Positions 1 to 6,606 of a stretch of DNA of 42,879 nucleotides are shown here, one piece after another (position 1 is the first letter of the stretch; each line of letters starts with the position of its first letter). The position numbers were made by a program, and so were the translations under genes. The notes under the pieces were generated by a model, which saw nothing but the letters and a program-made list of their open reading frames with translations, was not told the origin of the DNA and did not search any database. Location: positions 1 through 42,879 of the IMG/VR virus record IMGVR_UViG_3300025030_000204; one strand, given 5' to 3'. This stretch comes from a virus.

Positions 1-150
1 GCCTGGGTAGATTATAATAGAATATGGAAAATTTTTTCATCCAAATATCATTGTAATTCTCAGGAAATCAAGAAGATAACAACTGACCTGTTGGAAGAAC
101 ATTTAAAATTGAAGGGAGTAACAACTATGGGCTTTGTCCATATTTTCTGA
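1..150 (+). CDS. C-terminal end of a small unknown protein (5' end outside window)
   Basis: Frame 1 is open from base 1 to TGA at 148-150. It contains DYNRIW, IF.SKY.C, then EIKKITTDLLEEHLKLKGVTT. The same string, with few changes, is in the 98-residue protein on the minus strand at 30712-31008 (DYNRIWSIFLSKYKC, EIKKITTDLVEEHLKLMGVTT), so the two are paralogues. The last residues (MGFVHIF) differ from the paralogue's end, so the tail has diverged or been replaced. The start lies outside the window, so full length and promoter are unknown. The function is unknown. Confidence 0.6.
   Translation, partial: AWVDYNRIWKIFSSKYHCNSQEIKKITTDLLEEHLKLKGVTTMGFVHIF
91..112 (+). repeat. 22-bp direct repeat, copy 1
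   Basis: A 22-base string starting TTGGAAGAACATTT and ending AAAATTGA occurs here, inside the paralogue fragment, and again at 157-178 just before the gp46-like gene. The copies are identical by eye. The first encodes the conserved EEHLKL piece; the second is non-coding, so it is probably a leftover of recombination between paralogue copies. Confidence 0.85.
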
Positions 151-156
151 CTGCCG

Positions 157-178
157 TTGGAAGAACATTTAAAATTGA
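157..178 (+). repeat. 22-bp direct repeat, copy 2
   Basis: Identical to 91-112. It ends five bases before the ATG of the gp46-like gene and leaves no room for a recognisable promoter between the upstream stop codon and that gene. Confidence 0.85.
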
Positions 179-182
179 TAAG

Positions 183-2339
183 ATGATAAAAACAATAACA
201 TATAAAAAATACAAAGATTTATTAAAACAGAATCTTAATGGGTCCCCAGTAAATATAATAGAACATAGCAATTTTGTAAAAAATTTATTTAAATTAGACA
301 AAAAAGTTAATGACCAATTACAAAATAAAAAATATTCAAATAGTTCATGGTCAATTAGAAAACTTGAAATTGATAATTTTTTAAGTTATGGAAAAAATAA
401 TGTTATTGAGTTTGATAAATTAAATGGATTAGTAGGAATTTTTTCTAAAAATTTTATGGGGAAAACGGTGCTGTGTATCGATTCTTTATTGTTTTTATTT
501 TTCAATACAACAACCAGAACATCAAAAAGTGAAGAAATTTTTAATTTATATACAAAGGATGATATTGTAAAAGTAAAAGGTTATATAAAAATTGATAATT
601 CAAATTATATTATTGAAAGAGAAATAATAAGAAAATGGAAAAAAGATGGGACACCAAATTGTAGTACTGAATTAAATTTTTATAAGGAATTAGATAATGA
701 TATAATAGAAAATTTGGAGGGGGAACAAAGACAAGAAACTGATAAAATAATCAAAAGTAAAATTGGAGATATGGAAGATTTTATTATGACTATTTTTACC
801 ACTGGTGATAATCTTATGAATTTTATTGAAACAAAACCCACAGAAAGAGGATTATTGTTGTGTAAATTCCTTGGTTTAAATATATTCAAAGAGAAAGAAG
901 AAATATGTAAAACAATATTTAATGATTGGAAAACAACATTAAAATCAAATTTATATAATATTCCGACTTTAAAAAGTGAAATAGAAGAATTACAATCAGA
1001 AATAAAACAAAAAGAAACTCAGTTAAAAGAAAATAAAGATAAGTTAGTTATTGTTGAAAAAAACATAAAAGATACAAAAGAAACAAAGGATTCTTTATTA
1101 TCTTCATTACATCAGGATATTGATGACAAATTATTAAAATCAGATCCTTTATTAATTGAAAATAAAATAAGTGCAATAGAAAAAGATGTAACTAATAAAA
1201 AAAATGAATTAAAAGAAATTAAATTTAAAATTGATAATATTAAAGTAACATATAGTAAAATAGAACATGAAAAATTAATACAAAAAGAAAGAGAACTATC
1301 CTCAAACGTAACAATATTAAAAAATGATATTGAAAGATTAGAAAAAGATATAAAAGAATTAAAAGAAGGAGAAATTTGTTCCAAATGTGGTCAATCATTA
1401 AAAGGTATTGATCATTCAAAAGAAATAAAAGAATTAAAAATTAAATTAGAATCAAATAATTTATCATATAAAAAATATAAAGAAGATTTGAATGGTACAG
1501 GACAACAATTAAAAGAATATAATGAAAATAAAGATAAAATAGAACAAAGAGATAAACTCCAACTTAAATTTGATAGAACCGAAATTGAAATAGATTTATC
1601 AAATATAAATTTACAAAAAGAAAATGATAATTTAAAAAACTATCATAAAAATATTGATAAAATTAATCAAAATAATAAAACAAATGAGAAGATAAGAGAT
1701 ATTAATTTTAAGGTTCATCAACAAGAAACAGATGAAAAAGAATTAATATCAATAATTAGAGAATTTGAAAATATTATTTTAAATAATAATAAGGATATTG
1801 AAGATAAAATAAAAATAGGAAAAGAAATAAGAGAAGAAGAAAAAATTTATAAAGTTTTTACTATCTATTTAAGTTTGATGGGAAAAAATGGAATTTCCAA
1901 ATCAATTTTACGTGATATGATTCCAAAATTAAATAATGAACTATCCAAATTATTGGAAGGAGTTGCAGAATTCACAGTTGAAGTATCAATCAATGAAAAC
2001 AACCAGGAAATGGTATTGGATATGAAAGACAATAAAACTGGACTGATTAAATCATTAAAAACGGGTTCTGGATATGAAAGAACCATTGCCTCACTTGCAT
2101 TAAGAGTAGTTTTAAATAAAATAAATTCTCTACCAAAACCAAATTTTATTATTTTTGATGAGCCGTTTGAAAAAGTATCAGAAGAGAATTTACAGGAGAT
2201 GAGTTATTTTCTGGATAGAATAAAAAAGTATTATGATTTAATATTTTTGGTAACATTTAATTCTTTGGTAAAAGATTGGGTATCAAATGTTATAACAATA
2301 GAAAAAATAAATAATATTTCTACAATTAATTTGAATTAA
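183..2339 (+). CDS. Rad50/SbcC-type recombination ATPase, T4 gp46-like
   Basis: A 718-residue SMC-like ATPase, probably the ATPase subunit of the phage gp46/gp47 recombination nuclease that processes DNA ends for recombination-dependent replication. Residues about 56-70 (WSIRKLEIDNFLSYG) are the usual N-terminal strand. A Walker A loop follows at about 85-96 (FSKNFMGKT; the usual first glycine is Ser). Long coiled coils flank a zinc-hook CxxC at residues 399-402 (CSKCGQ). A signature-like KTGSGYERT at about 630 and Walker B (FIIFDEP) near 660 close the ATPase head. The first 55 residues are an unusual extension, so the true start could be later. The partner nuclease gp47 is not in the window. 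Confidence 0.85.
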   Translation: MIKTITYKKYKDLLKQNLNGSPVNIIEHSNFVKNLFKLDKKVNDQLQNKKYSNSSWSIRKLEIDNFLSYGKNNVIEFDKLNGLVGIFSKNFMGKTVLCIDSLLFLFFNTTTRTSKSEEIFNLYTKDDIVKVKGYIKIDNSNYIIEREIIRKWKKDGTPNCSTELNFYKELDNDIIENLEGEQRQETDKIIKSKIGDMEDFIMTIFTTGDNLMNFIETKPTERGLLLCKFLGLNIFKEKEEICKTIFNDWKTTLKSNLYNIPTLKSEIEELQSEIKQKETQLKENKDKLVIVEKNIKDTKETKDSLLSSLHQDIDDKLLKSDPLLIENKISAIEKDVTNKKNELKEIKFKIDNIKVTYSKIEHEKLIQKERELSSNVTILKNDIERLEKDIKELKEGEICSKCGQSLKGIDHSKEIKELKIKLESNNLSYKKYKEDLNGTGQQLKEYNENKDKIEQRDKLQLKFDRTEIEIDLSNINLQKENDNLKNYHKNIDKINQNNKTNEKIRDINFKVHQQETDEKELISIIREFENIILNNNKDIEDKIKIGKEIREEEKIYKVFTIYLSLMGKNGISKSILRDMIPKLNNELSKLLEGVAEFTVEVSINENNQEMVLDMKDNKTGLIKSLKTGSGYERTIASLALRVVLNKINSLPKPNFIIFDEPFEKVSEENLQEMSYFLDRIKKYYDLIFLVTFNSLVKDWVSNVITIEKINNISTINLN

Positions 2340-2349
2340 AAATAAACTA

Positions 2350-2380
2350 TTGACTTTTTAATTTATTTTATTTATATTTG
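2350..2380 (+). promoter_or_regulatory. Host-type promoter for the tmRNA
   Basis: TTGAC at 2350-2354 and TATATTTG at 2373-2380 match the Bacteroidetes -33/-7 pattern. The only candidate product is the structured leader and tmRNA downstream. Confidence 0.7.
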
Positions 2381-2488
2381 TAATTTAGATTATATTTATA
2401 AACAAGTTCTTTGAAATTAAAAGATATTATTTATTTAAGTGTTGGTCTTGGAATAATCCAGAAGTAATATAATAGGAGAAACTTAATT

Positions 2489-2545
2489 GTGTTATCCCTT
2501 CCCATCAACCGTAGTACGTAGTATTACAACGAAGGATAAAAACAC
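2489..2545 (+). ncRNA. Structured leader RNA upstream of the tmRNA
   Basis: GTGTT at 2489 pairs with AACAC at 2541-2545, followed inward by ATCC with GGAT and TTC with GAA. A second hairpin lies inside at 2511-2527 (GTAGTAC, loop GTA, GTATTAC). No ORF of note spans it. It lies between the promoter at 2350 and the tmRNA 5' end, so it is probably a 5' leader removed on processing. The identity of the fold is unknown. Confidence 0.45.
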
Positions 2546-2571
2546 AGCTAAAATAAATAATTATATCATAT

Positions 2572-2982
2572 GGGGATGACAGGCATTGACGTGATCAAAG
2601 TAGTCATAAAATATGTGTTTGGCATTCTGGAAAAGACAGAAGAATCGCTTAAATGGCGAATCAAACAAAGGACTCTCAAATGAGATTGCAAGGTTCTTGG
2701 TGTCAGATGAAAATCTGATTTTCAAAAATCAAGAAATTGAATTTGAAATTGCTTAACAAGGTTAAGTCAATTATATTGGAAACAGGATAGAGTTAAACTG
2801 AATAATCGGGAACAGATTTTAACTGAACATGTTTGTATAATCCAAACAATAAAATAAATCCTGATTAGTTTAGGGTAAAAGTTTGGGAACGATTCTTTAA
2901 AAATTGAACAAAAAATAACACTAAAAAAATATTTTATGTTGAAAGATTAACGGACCCGGTTTTCGAATTACCGGCATCTCCA
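2572..2982 (+). ncRNA. ssrA: tmRNA (SsrA) encoded by the phage
   Basis: The 5' end reads GGGGATGACAGGCATTGACG, the tmRNA signature. The 3' end has the T arm (CCGGT, TTCGAAT, ACCGG) and CATCTCC (2975-2981), which pairs over seven bases with GGGGATG, giving the tRNA-like domain. A is the discriminator, followed by CT, so CCA must be added. Role: rescue of stalled ribosomes by adding a tag. The tag frame probably resumes at GGC-GAA (2655), the start used in Bacteroides tags. It then stays open for 33 codons to TAA at 2754, beginning GESNKGLSNEIA and ending EIEFEIA. Usual tags are about 9-15 residues ending in ALAA-like sequence. A perfect hairpin with a GAAA loop lies in the frame at 2703-2718. 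Length (about 411 nt) is a little above normal. Confidence 0.87.
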
Positions 2983-2991
2983 CTTTTTAAT

Positions 2992-3021
2992 CCTTAACGA
3001 TTAGGCTTGTTAGAGGTTTTT
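2992..3021 (+). terminator. Terminator after the tmRNA
   Basis: CCTTAAC (2992-2998) pairs with GTTAGAGG (3009-3016, one bulged G), followed by a run of T. It closes the tmRNA transcription unit. Confidence 0.6.
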
Positions 3022-3051
3022 ATTTAAAATAATTCACTTTTTATTGATAAT

Positions 3052-3639
3052 ATGAAAGTAGAACCAATATTAAATCAAATACTTGCAGAATCATCATTAT
3101 CAAGAGTATGGAATCATACAAATAATGATGATACTTTTGGTATTATTTCTGCATTCAAATTAGATAATTATTGGGTTGAAAATATAATTTTACATAGTAA
3201 TTTAAAAAAAGAAATTAAAAGTAAAGGATATGGTTTCATAGAGTTAGATAGTGGATATAGTTATCTTGATAATACTAATGAGGAAATATCGGTTAGAGAA
3301 AGATCATATTTTATTCCAAAAATTACATTTAAAGATATTACTGAATTAGGTAAAAAATATGAACAAGAAACTATTATATTTAAAGATAATGAATTTTTTA
3401 TTTTAGTTAAACCAGATGGTACTATAGAAAAAACATTTTTAAAAGGAAACGGTTATAATTTTAAACCAGAGAATTTAAAAAACGCATGGAGTCAATTTAT
3501 TAGAAGTAAAAACAAAAATGCAATTAAAAAATTTACTTTTAATGTCCAAGAAAGAATTATACCATCAAGAACCGATTCTTATAAAATGTTAGGAGAAAAT
3601 AAAGGTTTAGCAAAAGTAAAATATATTAATTTATTTTAA
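3052..3639 (+). CDS. Unknown phage protein (weak DUF3293-like pattern)
   Basis: A 195-residue soluble protein without signal peptide or membrane segment. The first half has SRVWNHTNNDDTFGIISAF and an LKKEIKSKGYGFIELDSGY segment, then RERSYFIPK and a KKYEQETIIFKDNEFF segment. This order (short helix with a G-rich turn, an E-S/Y strand, then a Q-x-(S/T/A)-I strand) recalls DUF3293-type proteins, but the match is from memory and weak. The C-terminal half is basic. The ATG lies six bases before a shared-strand neighbour region with a 6-base gap to the next gene, suggesting co-transcription. No convincing promoter is seen directly upstream; it may be read through from the tmRNA unit. Confidence 0.65.
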   Translation: MKVEPILNQILAESSLSRVWNHTNNDDTFGIISAFKLDNYWVENIILHSNLKKEIKSKGYGFIELDSGYSYLDNTNEEISVRERSYFIPKITFKDITELGKKYEQETIIFKDNEFFILVKPDGTIEKTFLKGNGYNFKPENLKNAWSQFIRSKNKNAIKKFTFNVQERIIPSRTDSYKMLGENKGLAKVKYINLF

Positions 3640-3645
3640 AATTTT

Positions 3646-4263
3646 ATGAATAATTTTTTAAAAAATTTTAGAAGATTATCTGGAATTAAAGAACTTTCAT
3701 TAACTGAAGAATTTACTGGTTTCAAAAGAATTCATGTTTTAGAAACCGTTGGCAGAGGAATATCCTCTTTACAGCTTAACGGTATTTCTATTAACAGAGA
3801 TAATTCAAAAGATAATGTAATAAATTATCAAATAAAAGAAGGAATATTAACAGAAGAAAAAGAATTTGTTTTCCCGGAAAATCAAAAAGGTGGAATTATT
3901 GTTTTTTCTATTGATGTTAATAAAAAGTTTGAATATAAAAATTTAATTGATAAAATTAAAGAATGGTTTAAACAAAAATATCAATCATTATTAAACAGAA
4001 TATTTAAAGATAAAAAATTATCAAAAATTATAAGTAAACATGAAGAAATAACTGGATTTAGCATCGGTAAATTTTTTAAAGGAAGATATAAATCTCCTAA
4101 TGGAAAACATTATGATGAAACAAGTACATCAATTGAAATAATTGGTATTGGTTCTGAATTATTGGAAATTGTTGCATCAAAAATTGCTAGTGAATTTAAT
4201 CAGGAAAGTGTATTAGTAAAAGATTATATAAAAAATGAAATATATTTAGCAAATAAAAAATAA
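3646..4263 (+). CDS. Unknown protein with N-terminal RLSGI tag
   Basis: A 205-residue protein starting six bases after the previous stop. The N-terminus (NFRRLSGIKELSLTEE) shares the RxLSGI...EE pattern with the N-terminus of the unrelated 402-residue protein at 12823 (RLRVLSGIPLKEE). This suggests a transplanted targeting or cleavage peptide. The rest has no recognised domain; a basic stretch (KEWFKQKYQSLLNRIFKDK) in the middle and a GFSIGKFFKGRY segment are visible. No membrane helix is convincing. I infer a possible packaged head-interior protein from the tag only. Confidence 0.65.
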   Translation: MNNFLKNFRRLSGIKELSLTEEFTGFKRIHVLETVGRGISSLQLNGISINRDNSKDNVINYQIKEGILTEEKEFVFPENQKGGIIVFSIDVNKKFEYKNLIDKIKEWFKQKYQSLLNRIFKDKKLSKIISKHEEITGFSIGKFFKGRYKSPNGKHYDETSTSIEIIGIGSELLEIVASKIASEFNQESVLVKDYIKNEIYLANKK

Positions 4264-4275
4264 TTGATAAATAAT

Positions 4276-4306
4276 TTGGATATGTCATTTATTTTACTTA
4301 CCTTTG
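4276..4306 (+). promoter_or_regulatory. Host-type promoter
   Basis: TTG at 4276-4278 and TACCTTTG at 4299-4306, with the extended context GGATATGTCATTTATTTTAC between them that recurs at the minus-strand promoters near 14608, 16276, 28568 and 28866. It drives the 66-residue gene at 4338. Confidence 0.75.
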
Positions 4307-4337
4307 TATTTTAAAATTAAAATTAACTATTATTTTT

Positions 4338-4538
4338 ATGGATACAAATATAAAAGAACAAATTGATAATATGGATTATGAATCAATGTTAAGATTATGG
4401 AGATTTAGTCCTGCTGGCCATTCATTATTTCAAGGAGAATCTGGTGAATATTTCAGTAAAAATATGAAAGAAAAACGTGATAAATTACCAAATGAAGAAC
4501 ATCCAATCATATCAAAAAGAATAGGTTGGGAAAAATAA
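4338..4538 (+). CDS. Small unknown protein
   Basis: A 66-residue ORF (MDTNIKEQIDNMDYESMLRL...) with its own host-type promoter about 30 bases upstream. The N-terminal half looks helical and acidic, with a WRFSPAGHSLFQGESGEYF core and a basic C-terminus. This resembles small phage proteins of the form 'YESMLRLWRFAPVGHPLFQG', seen beside metabolic genes, but I cannot name a function. Host-type control and small size suggest early expression. Confidence 0.6.
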   Translation: MDTNIKEQIDNMDYESMLRLWRFSPAGHSLFQGESGEYFSKNMKEKRDKLPNEEHPIISKRIGWEK

Positions 4539-4550
4539 TTCATTTTATAC

Positions 4551-4581
4551 TTGTTTATTTTAATTATTTTACTTACTTTTG
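4551..4581 (+). promoter_or_regulatory. Host-type promoter of mini-ORF cassette A
   Basis: TTG at 4551-4553 and TACTTTTG at 4574-4581. A TATTTATAATAA string also lies at about 4592, directly before the mini-ORF ATG. Confidence 0.65.
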
Positions 4582-4605
4582 TATCTTGAAAGTATTTATA
4601 ATAAA

Positions 4606-4677
4606 ATGAAAAACATAAATTTACATAATCTCCCACAGCTACCCAGTAATAAACATTGGGGTGGAAAACTTATGTAA
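4606..4677 (+). CDS. 23-codon leader-type peptide, cassette A
   Basis: ATG at 4606 to TAA at 4675 encodes 23 residues: MKNINLHNLPQLPSNKHW then GGKLM. It sits between a host-type promoter (4551-4581) and a strong terminator (4705-4745), just before tRNA genes. The same arrangement occurs at 6026 and 39047 with different peptides. The context resembles an attenuation leader, but there is no run of one amino acid. Whether it is translated is untested. Confidence 0.45.
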   Translation: MKNINLHNLPQLPSNKHWGGKLM

Positions 4678-4704
4678 AAAAATTAAAAAAATACAATAGA
4701 TTAT

Positions 4705-4745
4705 AAACCCTGATGTTCAATAAAAAAGTCATCAGGGTTTTTTTA
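4705..4745 (+). terminator. Terminator of cassette A
   Basis: AAACCCTGATG (4705-4715) pairs perfectly with CATCAGGGTTT (4730-4740), followed by Ts. The tRNA-Pro gene starts about 20 bases later. Confidence 0.85.
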
Positions 4746-4763
4746 TTGATAAAAAATTAAAAT

Positions 4764-4835
4764 ATGGTGTTAGTTCAGAGGCAGAACGCTACATTTGGGA
4801 TGTAGAGGTCGAGATATCATAATTCTCACACCATA
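4764..4835 (+). tRNA. tRNA-Pro (anticodon TGG)
   Basis: Acceptor ATGGTGT pairs with ACACCAT. The anticodon stem is CTACA/TGTAG and the loop TTTGGGA gives TGG. The T arm is GAGA...TCTC around a loop containing ATCATAA in place of the normal TTCRA. The same odd ATCATA loop occurs in the tRNA-Gly at 40718. Confidence 0.8.
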
Positions 4836-4852
4836 CAAAAAAATTAAAAAAT

Positions 4853-4926
4853 ATTCCAGTATCCCAATTGGTAGAGGATATAGTATTAGAAACTATAAAG
4901 TGAGAGTTCGAATCTCTCCTGGAGTA
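4853..4926 (+). tRNA. tRNA, anticodon reads TAG (Leu codon CUA), short variable loop
   Basis: Acceptor ATTCCAG pairs with CTGGAGT. The anticodon stem is ATAGT/ACTAT with loop ATTAGAA, so the anticodon is TAG. The T arm is GAGAG-TTCGAAT-CTCTC. A Leu tRNA should have a long variable arm, but this one is short. Either the identity differs from the anticodon or the body is atypical. Confidence 0.65.
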
Positions 4927-4928
4927 CT

Positions 4929-5000
4929 ACCGGATCTTCTAATTTTGGCAGGAAAGCACCCTTTGAAGGTGATAATATAGGTTAGATCCCTACTCTGGTA
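4929..5000 (+). tRNA. tRNA-Gln (anticodon TTG)
   Basis: Acceptor ACCGGA pairs with TCTGGT. The anticodon stem is CACC/GGTG and the loop CTTTGAA gives TTG. The T arm is TAGG-TTAGATC-CCTA, in which the usual C56 is A. It starts two bases after the preceding tRNA. Confidence 0.75.
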
Positions 5001-5032
5001 ACTACAAAAATTAAAAAAATATTAGATAATAC

Positions 5033-5063
5033 TTGTTTATTTCAATTATTTTACTTACCTTTG
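5033..5063 (+). promoter_or_regulatory. Host-type promoter of the small-gene cluster
   Basis: TTG at 5033-5035 and TACCTTTG at 5056-5063. The leader (AACTTAAAAACCTAAAAAA) before the ATG at 5106 resembles those of the small minus-strand genes near 14564 and 28823. Confidence 0.75.
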
Positions 5064-5105
5064 TATTCTAAATATCTGAATTAATAACTTAAAAACCTAA
5101 AAAAA

Positions 5106-5312
5106 ATGAAAGATAAACCACAAAAGCCGAAATTGAATACTACTGTTGTTGGCGGTAGTTTTTATTGGGTTAGACCATTTCAAGGAGATGAATTTGAACC
5201 TGCAAAGGCTAGAGATAGATATGAGAATGGAGAGCTATATTTCTGCTTTACAAACGGTAGTGTGTTGGAAGTAGAGCGCGCTTGGGAGGTTGAGCCATTA
5301 AATTTCAGCTAA
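5106..5312 (+). CDS. Small unknown protein
   Basis: A 68-residue protein rich in aromatic residues (GGSFYWVRPFQGDEFEPAKA, ELYFCFTNGSVLEVERAWEV). The arrangement suggests a small beta-barrel of a kind common in Bacteroidetes mobile elements; I cannot name the family. It has a host-type promoter and is the first of three small genes (5106, 5368, 5690). Their codon use is less AT-biased than that of the virion genes, and their spacers carry chromosome-like GCTAACG strings, hinting at recent transfer from a bacterial genome. Confidence 0.65.
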   Translation: MKDKPQKPKLNTTVVGGSFYWVRPFQGDEFEPAKARDRYENGELYFCFTNGSVLEVERAWEVEPLNFS

Positions 5313-5367
5313 CGGTTTTGGGATTGCTGTCAGGTTTCTTACGGATTAACAACTAAAATATAATTAT

Positions 5368-5607
5368 ATGAACGAAGAATTAAGAGTGATATCACAAAGC
5401 TATTGCGGAATGACACCGAAAGATAAAGGATGCAAAACTTGGGCTGAGATGCAACAGAAAATGGCAGATGAATTGGAATGTGTAGTAAAAAATTATATTG
5501 TCCAAGCAAATGTTAGCGGACACTTGTGCCAATGTGGAAATCCGATTGCCAGAACGGAGTGCGATGATTGTTTAGACAATAGAATTAGATGCAAGTTAGA
5601 AAATTAG
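5368..5607 (+). CDS. Small protein with a CxC...CxxC zinc-binding end
   Basis: A 79-residue protein. The N-terminal part (SYCGMTPKDKGCKTWAEMQQ) is followed by a helix. The C-terminal third has CQCGNP and CDDC, a likely four-cysteine zinc ribbon. No membrane segment is seen. It follows the 68-residue gene by 55 bases and is probably on the same transcript. Function is not recognised; a small DNA- or protein-binding regulator would fit, as an inference from the zinc motif only. Confidence 0.65.
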   Translation: MNEELRVISQSYCGMTPKDKGCKTWAEMQQKMADELECVVKNYIVQANVSGHLCQCGNPIARTECDDCLDNRIRCKLEN

Positions 5608-5689
5608 GTACAATTTCCGCTAACGCATCGGAGATTTATGAAGGATTTTTTACGACTTAAACTACAAATTTAAAAATATAAAAAACACA

Positions 5690-5932
5690 ATGACAAAAGA
5701 AGAATTGATTACAAAGCAACAACTGGAAATAGAGCAGTATCAAATTGCAATAGAAGAAAACAAAAAACTGCTGAAAAAGATAAAACTAAATTTCATTGCG
5801 ATAGGGATGCCGTTAAATGATAACCTATTGCAATTTGATAAGAAGCAGATAAAATGGTGCTTGGAAACATTAGAAATGATTGAACAAATTAACTGTACTG
5901 TGCTTGACTATGAGGGTGTGTGGGCGGGTTAA
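5690..5932 (+). CDS. Small coiled-coil unknown protein
   Basis: An 80-residue protein. Residues 1-32 form a clear coiled coil (KEELITKQQLEIEQYQIAIE...), followed by a short globular end with GMPLNDNLLQFDKKQ and a final YEGVWAG. This layout is common in small phage or mobile-element proteins of Bacteroidetes. It is the last of the 5106-5932 cluster and is followed by the promoter of cassette B. Function is unknown. Confidence 0.6.
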   Translation: MTKEELITKQQLEIEQYQIAIEENKKLLKKIKLNFIAIGMPLNDNLLQFDKKQIKWCLETLEMIEQINCTVLDYEGVWAG

Positions 5933-5969
5933 AAAGTTTGCGTATAAGTAGGGGATTGTCGCAATATTA

Positions 5970-6000
5970 TTGATTTTTTAAAATATTTTACTTATATTTG
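5970..6000 (+). promoter_or_regulatory. Host-type promoter of mini-ORF cassette B
   Basis: TTG at 5970-5972 (context TTGATTTTTTA) and TATATTTG at 5993-6000. Confidence 0.7.
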
Positions 6001-6025
6001 TACTTTGAAACTATTTATTAAGAAA

Positions 6026-6106
6026 ATGAAAAACTGGTTAAACATATCAATTCATAGTAATAGTCGTAATATTATACGACCTGGAAGGGGTATGTTTATA
6101 CAATAA
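6026..6106 (+). CDS. 26-codon leader-type peptide, cassette B
   Basis: ATG at 6026 to TAA at 6104 encodes MKNWLNISIHSNSRNIIR then PGRGMFIQ. It lies between the promoter at 5970-6000 and the terminator at 6126-6165, before seven tRNA genes. The arrangement matches cassettes A (4606) and C (39047), although the peptides share little beyond M-K at the start and a glycine-rich piece. A leader-peptide role is inference. Confidence 0.45.
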   Translation: MKNWLNISIHSNSRNIIRPGRGMFIQ

Positions 6107-6125
6107 TCATTTTTAAAAGATATAT

Positions 6126-6165
6126 AAAAAACCCCTTGGATTAAGTTTTTAAGGGGTTTTTTAAT
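6126..6165 (+). terminator. Terminator of cassette B
   Basis: AAAAAACCCCTT (6126-6137) pairs with AAGGGGTTTTTT (6151-6162). The tRNA-Asn gene starts seven bases later. Confidence 0.85.
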
Positions 6166-6168
6166 TTT

Positions 6169-6240
6169 GGTCTGTAACTCAGAAGTTTAGAGTGCCAAGC
6201 CGTTAACTTGGAAGCCGGGATGGCAGAATTCCCCAGACCA
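6169..6240 (+). tRNA. tRNA-Asn (anticodon GTT)
   Basis: Acceptor GGTCTG pairs with CAGACC. The anticodon stem is CCAAG/CTTGG and the loop CCGTTAA gives GTT. The T arm is GGGA...TCCC around TGGCAGAAT, which lacks the TTC of a normal T loop. Confidence 0.8.
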
Positions 6241-6257
6241 GCTGGAAATATAAAAAA

Positions 6258-6341
6258 GGAAAAGGACTGGCATGGACGAAGAGATAGTCTTGAAAACTAT
6301 TGTGTGTAAAAACATCGTGAGTTCGATTCTCACCTTTTCCG
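6258..6341 (+). tRNA. tRNA-Ser (anticodon TGA)
   Basis: Acceptor GGAAAAG/CTTTTCC; anticodon stem ATAGT/ACTAT with loop CTTGAAA gives TGA. It has the long variable arm of a Ser tRNA and a normal T arm, GTGAG-TTCGATT-CTCAC. Confidence 0.9.
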
Positions 6342-6354
6342 CTTTTTTAAAAAA

Positions 6355-6427
6355 CAGGTTCTTGGTGTAATGGCAGCATCTGAAATTCCAAACTTCAGGG
6401 TATGGGTTCGAATCCTATAAAACTTGC
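6355..6427 (+). tRNA. tRNA-Trp (anticodon CCA)
   Basis: Acceptor CAGGTT/AACTTG; anticodon loop TTCCAAA between TGAA and TTCA (closing A/C mismatch) gives CCA. T arm ATGGG-TTCGAAT-CCTAT. Its last bases overlap the first bases of the next tRNA (6426). Confidence 0.8.
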
Positions 6428-6515
6428 GGAAAATAAACCAATCAGGGTATTGGGCCTATTTGCTAAATAGTGCGTTCTGTAAAAAGAATGTGTTTCAAAT
6501 ACTCTGTCCTCCGCA
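6426..6515 (+). tRNA. tRNA-Ser (anticodon GCT)
   Basis: Acceptor GCGGA/TCCGC; anticodon stem CTAT/ATAG with loop TTGCTAA gives GCT. A long variable arm follows. It overlaps the preceding tRNA-Trp by one or two bases, so the two cannot both mature from one transcript without loss or repair of end bases. Confidence 0.75.
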
Positions 6516-6524
6516 AAATTATAT

Positions 6525-6597
6525 TGACCAGTAGCTCAATTGGTGGAGCAACATTCTGATGAAATGAAGGTCGAAGGTTCAAATCCTTCCTGGTCAA
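6525..6597 (+). tRNA. tRNA-Ile (anticodon GAT)
   Basis: Acceptor TGACCAG/CTGGTCA; anticodon loop CTGATGA between CATT and AATG gives GAT; T arm GAAGG-TTCAAAT-CCTTC. Confidence 0.9.
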
Positions 6598-6606
6598 CAA
6601 AAAACT

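Noticed and set aside
4795-4980. A 61-residue plus-strand ORF
   Set aside because: It runs through the three tRNA genes at 4764-5000; the tRNA folds explain the sequence.
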